Part shown: one piece after another, positions 9,297-17,108 of the stretch
Numbering within the stretch: position 1 is the first letter of the stretch
Layout: each line of letters begins with the position of its first letter
Made by a program: the position numbers and the translations under genes
From: an uncultured Porphyromonadaceae bacterium
GTDB lineage: Bacteria; Bacteroidota; Bacteroidia; Bacteroidales; Muribaculaceae
Direction: 5' to 3'
DNA: 64,000 nucleotides
Assembly (NCBI GenBank): GCA_900540625.1
Contig: UQGP01000002.1
Coordinates: forward strand, 1-64,000
The notes under the pieces: model-generated
The model's database searches: none
Seen by the model: only the letters and a program-made list of their open reading frames with translations
Told to the model about the DNA's origin: nothing

Positions 9297-10049
9297 ATGA
9301 CAGAAGATTTCATCAAATATAACGGCAACCGTACAAAGGTTTTGTCGTGCGACCCAAAAGCTTCCGGAGAAATTGTACTGGATAATTCAGTTACAACCAT
9401 CTGCGAATGCGCTTTTCAGGATTGTAAAGATATTACCGATGTCAACATTCCTGATAGTATCGCCTACATCGAAGAAGACGCATTTAAGGACTGCTCCGGC
9501 ATTTCCGCTGTTCATATTCCATCTCAACTCTTATTCCTCGGCGAAAGTGCGTTTGCATATTGCTATAATATCAAAGACGTAAGAATTGACGCACCTCTTA
9601 GCTCTCTTGAAAGTTATACCTTTGCCGGGTGTACTTCACTCGAATGGATAGACCTCGCCGAGGGTATCAGAGAATTTGGAGAGGAGGTATTTTATAACTG
9701 CTATTCTCTCAAAGAAATTCAGATACCCTCTACCGTTCAAAAAATCGGCAAAGGAGCTTTTAATGGTTGTAAGAAAATCAAGGAGCTTGTTTTTCCTGCC
9801 TCTCTAAAATATATCGGAGAAGCGGCAATGGTCGGTATGTCTGCACTTCGTGAGATTGTTTGTCTCGGCGCTGTTCCTCCTGAGACACCACAACAACCGA
9901 GCCGTAAAATATCCACTGGAACTATCACTATCCCATCATGGCAGGACAGAGTAAAACTCTATGTCCCCGAAGACGGAGCCGAGGCTTACGCCGCGCACCC
10001 ATTTTGGGGCAACTTCGAGATTGAAACCCTTGTTGACGACATCGAATAA
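9297..10049 (+). CDS. BspA-like leucine-rich-repeat protein, cytosolic
   Basis: 250 residues built from about five or six LRR_5 (BspA/TpLRR) units of roughly 23 residues, with the repeating pattern I..AF..C..L..I.IP (for example AFQDCKDITDVNIP and AFNGCKKIKELVFP). No signal peptide or sorting domain is visible, unlike surface BspA proteins, so it probably acts inside the cell as a protein-binding solenoid. The C-terminal segment ending in LYVPEDGAEAY.AHPFW is the standard cap of this family. It starts one base after the stop of the restriction-modification gene, so translation is almost certainly coupled and a role with that enzyme is plausible (inference). The DNA is AT-rich like the end of the preceding gene. 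Confidence 0.85.
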   Translation: MTEDFIKYNGNRTKVLSCDPKASGEIVLDNSVTTICECAFQDCKDITDVNIPDSIAYIEEDAFKDCSGISAVHIPSQLLFLGESAFAYCYNIKDVRIDAPLSSLESYTFAGCTSLEWIDLAEGIREFGEEVFYNCYSLKEIQIPSTVQKIGKGAFNGCKKIKELVFPASLKYIGEAAMVGMSALREIVCLGAVPPETPQQPSRKISTGTITIPSWQDRVKLYVPEDGAEAYAAHPFWGNFEIETLVDDIE

Positions 10050-10061
10050 ATACCGTAATTT

Positions 10062-10754
10062 ATGAAATTCTTTTTCTCCTTATTTTTGTTTCTTTGGGTG
10101 CCACTCTTTATGTGCGCTCAAGATTCCGGTGTTACTACTAAAGATATTCTCCGTTACTACAAAATCGCATCTCCCGAAGAAAAGCAGTCTATCGACTCGC
10201 TGTTTATTGATATGGAAGCTCGTAGTAAGGCTATTCAGATTAAATCAATATGCGGTGTGGACTTCGGTATGTCGCGCGAGAGTGCTCTTTCTATTTTACG
10301 GAATAAATATGGTAGCCCCATGTATAATCCGAATGAAATGGTCGTTTCATTCGAGAATGTAAAGTATGGCGGTCTTGACTTTGAATCGGTGCATTTTCTC
10401 TTTCAATCCGATGGAAGACGAAGCTACCTTTATTCATGTATATTTGTGAAAGGCGCAAAAAACAAATCGGAAGCTGAGGAAATTACAGAATTATACCGCT
10501 CTGTTCTTTCTCGCAAATATGAACTATCTGAAAGCATTACTGATATTGGCTTCAAGACGTATGGCGGTGGGATTTCTCCCCTTTGGGACGGCAAATGGCA
10601 TACATTGCTCGACTCTTTAGACGAGGGCAAATATCTTACTGCTGTTCACACAGATGTTATCGAATATGACAGTAGTTTAGTTCGTGATTTTGGTAACAAG
10701 TACGGAGTAAGGATTATTTATGGCCCTTACGAGTTCGTAGAAGAAGAATTTTAG
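10062..10754 (+). CDS. Exported protein of unknown function
   Basis: A 230-residue protein with a clear signal peptide (MKFFFSLFLFLWVPLFMCAQ, cleavage probably after CAQ). The mature part has an ICGVDFGMSRESALSILRNKYG segment typical of small secreted Bacteroidota proteins in which a short helix precedes a beta meander; I know no function for them. It is 12 bp after the LRR gene and AT-rich. Its stop codon lies within the first of two 29-bp direct repeats. It may be periplasmic cargo of the island and not part of the restriction system. Confidence 0.75.
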   Translation: MKFFFSLFLFLWVPLFMCAQDSGVTTKDILRYYKIASPEEKQSIDSLFIDMEARSKAIQIKSICGVDFGMSRESALSILRNKYGSPMYNPNEMVVSFENVKYGGLDFESVHFLFQSDGRRSYLYSCIFVKGAKNKSEAEEITELYRSVLSRKYELSESITDIGFKTYGGGISPLWDGKWHTLLDSLDEGKYLTAVHTDVIEYDSSLVRDFGNKYGVRIIYGPYEFVEEEF

Positions 10755-10781
10755 GGAGTTGCGGCACAGCCGCCGCGCTTT
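10753..10781 (+). repeat. 29-bp direct repeat, copy 1
   Basis: agggagttgcggcacagccg continuing to 10781 matches 11934-11962 at 28 of 29 positions. It contains a small hairpin (gcggc, aca, gccgc) followed by ctttt, so it could act as a weak terminator. Each copy sits exactly on the stop codon of the gene before it, like a 3' tag of a gene cassette. Confidence 0.85.
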
Positions 10782-10906
10782 TGTTATTCAAGAGCGAGAT
10801 TGCCGCGCTCCAAAAGGGCGAGCTTATCATCAAAAATACGACCCTCGCAGCCCTCGGCATTTCCGACAAAACATACAAGAAAATCAAAGTAACTCACCTG
10901 ATATGA
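10757..10906 (+). pseudogene. Truncated 3' end of an unknown gene upstream of the DUF2971 gene
   Basis: One frame stays open from within direct repeat copy 1 to a TGA at 10904-10906 and reads like genuine protein (FKSEIAALQKGELIIKNTTL, then AALGISDKTYKKIKVTHLI). It has no start codon or 5' part. Its stop overlaps the ATG of the DUF2971 gene as ATGA, the usual mark of translational coupling. I infer that a longer gene once preceded DUF2971 and that all but its C-terminal 40-50 codons was lost at a recombination joint at the repeat. Confidence 0.5.
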
Positions 10907-11931
10907 CATTTAATTTAGCCGACAAAAAAATCCATACTATCGAAGATATTTTCAATAATATAGATAAAGCTAAATCACTTTATTCTTCTGGGAAATTTGA
11001 AGAGGCGTATCCTATAATCGTCAATGCCGCTGCTGATTTCGATATGTTTGCATCTATTGGACTAAAAGGTCCAAATATTGACAAGGCTCAATATAAAGCA
11101 GTGTATATGCTTGCAGGTGATATATGTGGCGAACTGGGTAAATTTGACGAGGCACTAACTTATTATAAAAAACATCAGTTTTTTAATCTTCAGATTAGCC
11201 ACGATTTTCGAGGACAGGATAAGGTAACATTATATCAATTTCGTAACACAAGGTCTTATACATTAAACAACTTACGCAACAATGAAATTACACTTGTAGA
11301 TCCTCGTGTTCAAAATGATATTGTAGATAGTCCAGTATTCCCTTGGCTTGATACTTTGTGTGGACATAACGCTTGCCATAAAAAACATATCGCTGCGTTG
11401 AAATCTTCATTTAATTATCTCCGTGCAACATCTTTCTGCACTGATACGCCAAACAGTAAGGCTATTGATAATACCCTTATGTGGGCACATTATGCAAATT
11501 GTCACAAAGGCATATGCGTTCAATATGAGCTTGACACTAACGATTTTTCATCGAATTCCTTAAGTGAAGCATTCGTTTTAAGACTTATGCGTATTAAATA
11601 TGTTAATCCAAATTTTGAAAATGACATATTGAACTTTACGAATCCTGAGACTAAATTGAATTTTAGGGCTGCTTTGGCTACAAAATCAATAGATTGGGAG
11701 TATGAGCATGAGGTTCGTATGATCGCTTATACTCCAACAGAAAACTCAAAGTATGTACAATGTTCCCTTTCTACTGTAAATCCTATAAAAGCGATATACT
11801 TCGGGGTTAAATGTCCCCCTCAAAGAAAAAATGCTGTTCGCAAAATTTTTGCAGGACGCTCGGATATTAAATTTTTTCAAATGCTAATAAATCTCGAAAA
11901 TATACATCGTTTGAAATTTGAACCATGTTAA
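10903..11931 (+). CDS. DUF2971 family protein
   Basis: 342 residues. The C-terminal two thirds show DUF2971 hallmarks: LMWAHYANCHKGICVQYEL (about 185-203), then WEYEHEVRMIAY (about 263-274) and a late YFGVKCP motif. The N-terminal 100 residues are helical and TPR-like (AKSLYSSGKFEEAYPI, GKFDEALTYYKKH). DUF2971 proteins are common near defence and mobile loci and resemble ADP-ribosyl-type folds in some analyses; the activity is unproven, so I claim none. The start at 10903 is preferred because the earlier in-frame sequence belongs to the truncated gene read in another frame. The AT-rich DNA contrasts with rprX downstream. Confidence 0.85.
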   Translation: MTFNLADKKIHTIEDIFNNIDKAKSLYSSGKFEEAYPIIVNAAADFDMFASIGLKGPNIDKAQYKAVYMLAGDICGELGKFDEALTYYKKHQFFNLQISHDFRGQDKVTLYQFRNTRSYTLNNLRNNEITLVDPRVQNDIVDSPVFPWLDTLCGHNACHKKHIAALKSSFNYLRATSFCTDTPNSKAIDNTLMWAHYANCHKGICVQYELDTNDFSSNSLSEAFVLRLMRIKYVNPNFENDILNFTNPETKLNFRAALATKSIDWEYEHEVRMIAYTPTENSKYVQCSLSTVNPIKAIYFGVKCPPQRKNAVRKIFAGRSDIKFFQMLINLENIHRLKFEPC

Positions 11932-11933
11932 TA

Positions 11934-11962
11934 AGGGAGTTGCGGCACAGCCACCGCGCTTT
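11934..11962 (+). repeat. 29-bp direct repeat, copy 2
   Basis: Identical to 10753-10781 except A for G at one position. It begins two bases after the stop of the DUF2971 gene. Beyond the repeat the sequences differ. The pair encloses a 1.15-kb unit (truncated fragment plus DUF2971 gene). Confidence 0.85.
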
Positions 11963-12772
11963 CGTAAATCGAGCCTAAGGTCTCGACCGGAAGGCTTAAA
12001 TCGCATAACTCATACAGCGAGCTACGACACCAACTTATGGTTGGATCCGTGGCTCGCTTTATATTTGGACTTCATTTCGGCACTTGCGAGCACTTGCGAG
12101 TAATAGTACTTTACCGTGCATTATGCCCTTTGAGGGGGATTTACCAACTATAACTCTGAACTGATTGTTTTATCGCCTCGACTTGGGGCGATTTGCCTCA
12201 TAAAAGAATTGATTTTATAGGTATTCAGCGATTGCTTTGCAATTCTTTTCTGTGCTTTCTCGTCCGGGCTTCACCGTATAGGTATTCCGCTTTTGCCATC
12301 AGGTGATTACTTCACGGGGTAGATGCGTATTTGTGCTTGCCGTTTGCGTTCGCTGTCAAATATGCCCTGCGGGTTACGAGTGCCATAATTTTGATAAACG
12401 ATAGACCTAAGAAAAAAATTAGGCTTTTCTACTCCAAAAATTGAGTTCTACAAAATGATTCATTAATTTTGCACTTGCCACTTGACTCTACAAAATGCGG
12501 TGGTCTATAAAAAATTTGCAAAGAAGAATTTTTTATGTTAATTTTGGGGTCAAATGTTAAAACAGACGTCCGGCAGGGACAATAAAACAATTATCCATGC
12601 CGTTTGTTAAAAAAATATAGGTCATTGGGACTTGCGCACTATCGGCCACAGGCATTTGCCCGATTACGACCGGCCGCGCTGTCAAGGCATTGCAGCCGAC
12701 TAAAACCGCACCGCCCGACCTATGTCAGAGATTACGACGTACTGCTTTTTGGCACAGACACTGAAAGAGACT
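11963..12772 (+). other. Long AT-rich intergenic region at the island edge
   Basis: No credible gene in about 800 bp. It holds several hairpins: agcgagc/gctcgct (about 12029-12035 with 12051-12057) enclosing ccaac/gttgg, and atcgcc/ggcgat (12172-12177 with 12187-12192). A tataggtattc sequence occurs twice (about 12217 and 12279). Two promoter-like TAATTTTG boxes occur at 12464-12471 and 12539-12546; either could drive rprX, whose start is at 12773. The first 500 bp look like decayed mobile or accessory DNA, while the last 170 bp return to the base composition of the core genes. Confidence 0.4.
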
Positions 12773-14311
12773 ATGAAGAAGAAGACAATATGGCTTTTGA
12801 CAATACTTATGGCACTGACATTCATGGGATTGTTGGTGATGCAGATAGTATATGTCCGCAACATGGCCCGCATGCGCTTCGACCAGTTCACCGAAGCGGC
12901 CAAGCAAAGTCTGCACTCTGTGTCGGTACGCCTGGCTCACGACGAGACGCGCTACTTCCTCGAAGAAGAAGTTGACTCGATAGAATCGACATCAATATAC
13001 GCACAATACCTTGGCGACCCTACTCCGCGATTGGGCGGCATACGCTTCACCCTCTCGACCACTTCCGGCCTGCAGGCCGACCTGACCATCAAGGGCGATG
13101 TCAACGAGATCACCAACCTGCAGACCGATAACCGTCTTTTTGGCGGCAACCACTATCAGGGCACACGAGCATCGTTCCACGACCAATATCTGATGCAGAA
13201 AAATATGATCGATGATGTCATACTTGACATCATCTCCCAGGCATCAAATAAGCCTATAGCACAACGTGCCGACTCGACACGCGTACGCCGCTATCTGTGC
13301 GAGGAGCTGGATACTATGGGGTTGCACGATTTGCCCTTCTCCTTTGCCGTGGTCAATAAGTCCGGCGTCCCGGCTTACGCGACCGATGGTTACGACAACT
13401 CGCGTGTCAACGACAACAATATGTTCACGCAAATCCTCTTTCCGCACGACCCGGTCGACAAGCACTACTTTCTACGCGTCTACTTCCCCACCAAAAAAGA
13501 CTATGTGTACTCATCCATAGCCTTTATGGTGCCGACATTTGCACTGACACTGATACTGCTGCTGATATTTGTCTTCACCATCATCACCGCTTTCCGCCAA
13601 AAGAAACTCTCGGAGATGAAGAACGACTTTATCAACAATATGACCCACGAATTCAAGACGCCCGTGTCATCCATATCACTGGCAGCACAGATGCTCAACG
13701 ACCAAAGCGTGCGCAAGTCGCCGTCTATGCTCCAGCAGATTTCGTCCGTGATCTCGGACGAGACCAAACGTCTGCGCTTCCAGATCGAAAAGGTGCTGCA
13801 GATGTCGATGTTTGAAGGCACCAAGGCCACGCTCAGGCTCAGCGAAGTGGACGCCAATCTGGTGCTGTATAACGTCATCAACACCTTCAAGCTCAAAGCC
13901 GAGCGTCTGGGCGGCAGCATCGAATCGCACCTCGATGCTATGGATGCGCTTGTCGAAGTGGACGAGATGCACTTCACCAATGTCATCTTCAACCTGCTGG
14001 ATAATGCCGTAAAGTACTCACGCGAAGACACCCCGCTGCTGCTCAAGGTTGGTACTCGCAACCTCAGCGGCGAAAGACTTGAAATCACCATAGCCGATAA
14101 CGGCATCGGAATATCCAAAGAACATCAAAAACGCATCTTTGAAAAATTCTACCGCGTGCCTACCGGCAACCTCCACGATGTCAAAGGCTTCGGTCTCGGC
14201 TTGGCATACGTAAAGAAGATGATTACGGAACTCGGAGGCGAAATCACCCTCGAGAGCCAGCTCAATATAGGAACAAAATTCATAATAATACTCCCATTAA
14301 TAAAAAACTGA
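12773..14311 (+). CDS. rprX: Two-component sensor histidine kinase RprX
   Basis: A 512-residue inner-membrane sensor kinase. A first membrane segment (about residues 4-26) and a second (about 247-275) bracket a periplasmic sensor domain of about 220 residues. HisKA follows with the phospho-acceptor H292 in NNMTHEFKTP, then HATPase with N box FNLLDNAVKYS, G1 DNGIGIS and G2 GFGLGLAYV. It matches RprX, the partner of RprY in Bacteroides fragilis. The start MKKKTIWLL is chosen because the membrane helix follows at once; the upstream ATG at 12722 adds 17 unlikely residues. The regulator gene begins 7 bp downstream, so the pair is an operon. Confidence 0.9.
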   Translation: MKKKTIWLLTILMALTFMGLLVMQIVYVRNMARMRFDQFTEAAKQSLHSVSVRLAHDETRYFLEEEVDSIESTSIYAQYLGDPTPRLGGIRFTLSTTSGLQADLTIKGDVNEITNLQTDNRLFGGNHYQGTRASFHDQYLMQKNMIDDVILDIISQASNKPIAQRADSTRVRRYLCEELDTMGLHDLPFSFAVVNKSGVPAYATDGYDNSRVNDNNMFTQILFPHDPVDKHYFLRVYFPTKKDYVYSSIAFMVPTFALTLILLLIFVFTIITAFRQKKLSEMKNDFINNMTHEFKTPVSSISLAAQMLNDQSVRKSPSMLQQISSVISDETKRLRFQIEKVLQMSMFEGTKATLRLSEVDANLVLYNVINTFKLKAERLGGSIESHLDAMDALVEVDEMHFTNVIFNLLDNAVKYSREDTPLLLKVGTRNLSGERLEITIADNGIGISKEHQKRIFEKFYRVPTGNLHDVKGFGLGLAYVKKMITELGGEITLESQLNIGTKFIIILPLIKN

Positions 14312-14318
14312 TACAACT

Positions 14319-15032
14319 ATGGACGAACGTACACGCATCCTTCTCTGCGAAGACGACGAAAGCCTCGGTATGCTTCTCAGAGAATACCTACAACAAAAAG
14401 GTTTCAGTGCCGACCTCTTCGCCGACGGCGAGAGCGGATACAAAGCCTTTCTTAAAGGCAAATACGACATTTGCGTCCTTGACGTAATGATGCCAAAGAA
14501 AGACGGTTTCGCCCTCGCGCAAGAAATCCGCAGCGTCAACTCCGAAGTACCCATCATCTTCCTGACTGCCAAGTCGCTCAAGGAAGACATCCTTGAGGGC
14601 TTCAAAATAGGCGCCGACGACTATATCACCAAGCCTTTCTCGATGGAAGAACTCGTATTCCGCCTCGAAGCCATCCTGCGCCGCGTCAAGGGCAAAAAAG
14701 GCAAGGAAATCACCATGTACAAGATTGGAGACTTCACTTTTGACACCCAGAAACAGGTGCTGATGATACGCGATAAAGTCACCAAGCTCACCACCAAAGA
14801 AAGCGAGCTGCTGACACTGCTGTGCGCGCACGTCAACGAAATCTTGGAACGCAACTATGCACTCAAGACTATCTGGATAGACGACAACTACTTCAACGCA
14901 CGCTCTATGGACGTCTATATCACCAAGTTGCGCAAGCACCTCAAGGACGACCCCTCCATCGAAATCATCAACATCCACGGCAAAGGCTACAAACTTATAG
15001 CCCCCGAATCGGGCGACGCCTCCAAGCAATAA
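14319..15032 (+). CDS. rprY: Two-component response regulator RprY, OmpR family
   Basis: 237 residues. The receiver domain (1-120) has the acidic pair E11/D12, phospho-acceptor D55 in CVLDVMMPKKDG, T83 and K106. The C-terminal winged helix (about 135-230) contains LTTKESELL and RSMDVYITKLRKHL, near-identical to what I recall of Bacteroides RprY. It binds DNA after phosphorylation by RprX; in Bacteroidota RprY has been tied to envelope and oxidative stress responses and sodium handling. The nhaD gene at 52.6 kb would fit such a regulon, but no binding site can be shown here. Confidence 0.92.
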   Translation: MDERTRILLCEDDESLGMLLREYLQQKGFSADLFADGESGYKAFLKGKYDICVLDVMMPKKDGFALAQEIRSVNSEVPIIFLTAKSLKEDILEGFKIGADDYITKPFSMEELVFRLEAILRRVKGKKGKEITMYKIGDFTFDTQKQVLMIRDKVTKLTTKESELLTLLCAHVNEILERNYALKTIWIDDNYFNARSMDVYITKLRKHLKDDPSIEIINIHGKGYKLIAPESGDASKQ

Positions 15033-15187
15033 CGCTGTGAGGTGACAACGGCGTACGCACTATGACACTGCCGGCGACATCGATCGCCACGGTGCCATAG
15101 CGCGTGTCCGTAGTCGCATCTGTATCCCTACACGTAAAAAAAACAGTCCACGACCCGGCACACCTTGTGCCACAATCGCATACGACA

Positions 15188-16063
15188 ATGAAAGGCATAG
15201 TTCTGGCCGGAGGTTCCGGCACACGGCTACACCCAATGACACGCGGCACATCCAAGCAGTTGCTGCCCATATACGACAAGCCTATGGTATACTACCCGGT
15301 GAGCGTGCTCATGCTGGCCGGCATACGTGACATCCTCGTCATATCCACCCCGGAAGACTTGGGCTCGTTCCGCCGTCTGCTCGGCACAGGCGAAGAATTG
15401 GGCGTACGCTTCAGTTACGCCGAACAGCCTCGCCCCGAAGGTTTGGCTCAAGCCTTGGTCATCGGCCGCGATTTTTGCGCCGGCGATGACGTATGCCTCG
15501 TCCTGGGCGACAACATATTTTACGGACAGGGATTCAGCGGAATGATGCGTCAGGCCGTCGAAGATGCCGCGCACGGATACGCCACAATATTCGGGTACAC
15601 CGTGCCCGATCCGCGGCGCTATGGTGTGGTCACTTTGGACGCGGACGGCAACCCGCTGCGCATAGTCGAAAAGCCGACGCAACCCGAAAGCGACAAAGCC
15701 GTTGTCGGACTATACTTCTATCCGGCAAATGCCCCCGAAATTGCAGCACAAGTCAAGCCCTCGGCACGCGGCGAGTTGGAAATAACAGCCGTCAACGAGG
15801 CATATCTTGAGGCTCAACGTCTGCACGTCCAATGCTTCGGCCGTGGATTTGCGTGGCTGGATACAGGTACCGTAGACTCGCTGCTGGACGCCTCGAATTT
15901 CGTGGCAGCCATCGAGAAACGTACCGACCTCAAGATTGCCGCGCTCGAAGAAGTTGCCTTCCGCCGCGGATTTATCGATGCGCAGCAGTTGCGCAACCTT
16001 GCTCAAAGAATGTCGAATACCGACTACGGCCAATACTTACGGCGAATAGCCGACAACGGCTGA
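15188..16063 (+). CDS. rmlA: Glucose-1-phosphate thymidylyltransferase
   Basis: A 291-residue cytoplasmic enzyme making dTDP-glucose from dTTP and glucose-1-phosphate, the first step of dTDP-deoxysugar synthesis. The nucleotidyltransferase signature GGSGTRLHPMTRGTSKQLLP is at residues 8-27, with VLGDNIFYGQGF near 111 and WLDTGT near 223 as in RmlA/RfbA. The start at 15188 directly precedes KGIVLAGGSG; the frame extends to 15104 with no family match. It heads a three-gene group with a ketoisomerase and an aminotransferase. The next enzyme, dTDP-glucose 4,6-dehydratase (RmlB), is absent from the window and must be supplied elsewhere. Confidence 0.95.
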   Translation: MKGIVLAGGSGTRLHPMTRGTSKQLLPIYDKPMVYYPVSVLMLAGIRDILVISTPEDLGSFRRLLGTGEELGVRFSYAEQPRPEGLAQALVIGRDFCAGDDVCLVLGDNIFYGQGFSGMMRQAVEDAAHGYATIFGYTVPDPRRYGVVTLDADGNPLRIVEKPTQPESDKAVVGLYFYPANAPEIAAQVKPSARGELEITAVNEAYLEAQRLHVQCFGRGFAWLDTGTVDSLLDASNFVAAIEKRTDLKIAALEEVAFRRGFIDAQQLRNLAQRMSNTDYGQYLRRIADNG

Positions 16064-16115
16064 CATCCGAACATCACAGCCCTATCACCGTAGCCTAACG
16101 ACCGACCGCACACCT

Positions 16116-17051
16116 ATGACCATAGAAGACAGCGCCAAGACGCCACACATTATCGAGATTCCGCGCATACCCGATGCACGCGGCAACCTTTCTTTTATAC
16201 AACGCGGCGCCACCGGCGTCACCTTCGACATATCGCGCACATATTGGATATACGATGTGCCCGCAGATGCAGACAGGCATGGACGCGCACTGCAAAACAC
16301 CGCCGAAATCATCGTGCCTTTGGCGGGAGCCTTTGACGTGACCCTCGATGACGGGCACGGCGGCACTCGACGCTATCACCTCGACCGACCGTATCGCGGC
16401 CTGTATGTGCCCCCTATGCGGTGGAGGGTTATAGACAATTTCACGACCAATTCGGTGGCCTTTGTCCTTGCCTCAACCATCTACGATGCCAATGACTACA
16501 TCTCGGACTACAACGACTTTGTACAAAAGGCCGCATACCGCCGAGATGCCACAGCCATATCGGCACCATGTGCCGCCGCACAAAATACCGTTGCCGTAGA
16601 ATTCGCTCAAGAGGCAGACATACACAGCACATCATCGGTGGACAACTGCCGATTGATAGACCTACCGCGTCACATTCACGCTCACGGGTCGCTCACGGTG
16701 GCACAAAACGACAGCAGCATCCCGATGGAAATACGTCGTGCATTCTATATCTACGATGTACCGGCCGACACGGCACGCGGCGGACACTCGCACCGCCGGT
16801 CACAGCAAATGATTATCGCCGTGGGCGGTAGCTTCGACGTCACCTTGGACGACGGTATACAACGGCGCACATATACGCTCAATCGTCCCTATCGAGCGCT
16901 ATACGTCACCCCCGGAATATGGCGTACGATGGACAACTTTTCCAGCGGTAGCGTGTGCCTGGTGCTGACAGATACGGAGTATGCCGAAAGCGACTATGTA
17001 CGCGACTACGACGACTTCAAACGCCTTACACAATCCAAGAAACAATCGTAA
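16116..17051 (+). CDS. Tandem FdtA/QdtA-like dTDP-sugar 3,4-ketoisomerase with one degenerate half
   Basis: 311 residues, two WxcM/FdtA-type cupin domains (about 10-135 and 178-300) with matching motifs YIYDVPAD, FDVTLDDG, RPYRALYV and a WR..DNF block. FdtA-type enzymes isomerise dTDP-4-keto-6-deoxyglucose to the 3-keto sugar, the step before 3-amination. The second copy keeps the catalytic RGGHSH (221-226). In the first copy the aligned residues are RHGRAL, so both histidines are replaced by Arg57 and Leu59. I infer that only the C-terminal domain is catalytic and the N-terminal one replaces a dimer partner or is regulatory. The aminotransferase that would use its product lies 57 bp downstream. 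Confidence 0.85.
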   Translation: MTIEDSAKTPHIIEIPRIPDARGNLSFIQRGATGVTFDISRTYWIYDVPADADRHGRALQNTAEIIVPLAGAFDVTLDDGHGGTRRYHLDRPYRGLYVPPMRWRVIDNFTTNSVAFVLASTIYDANDYISDYNDFVQKAAYRRDATAISAPCAAAQNTVAVEFAQEADIHSTSSVDNCRLIDLPRHIHAHGSLTVAQNDSSIPMEIRRAFYIYDVPADTARGGHSHRRSQQMIIAVGGSFDVTLDDGIQRRTYTLNRPYRALYVTPGIWRTMDNFSSGSVCLVLTDTEYAESDYVRDYDDFKRLTQSKKQS

Positions 17052-17108
17052 ACGACATCGATTCAACCGACAACGCATCGTAAGACATCACACGCGCATC
17101 CTATAACG

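Noticed and set aside
11918..12103. A 61-codon frame beginning in the DUF2971 gene and crossing the second direct repeat
   Set aside because: It overlaps the end of a real gene and the repeat, and shows no protein-like pattern.
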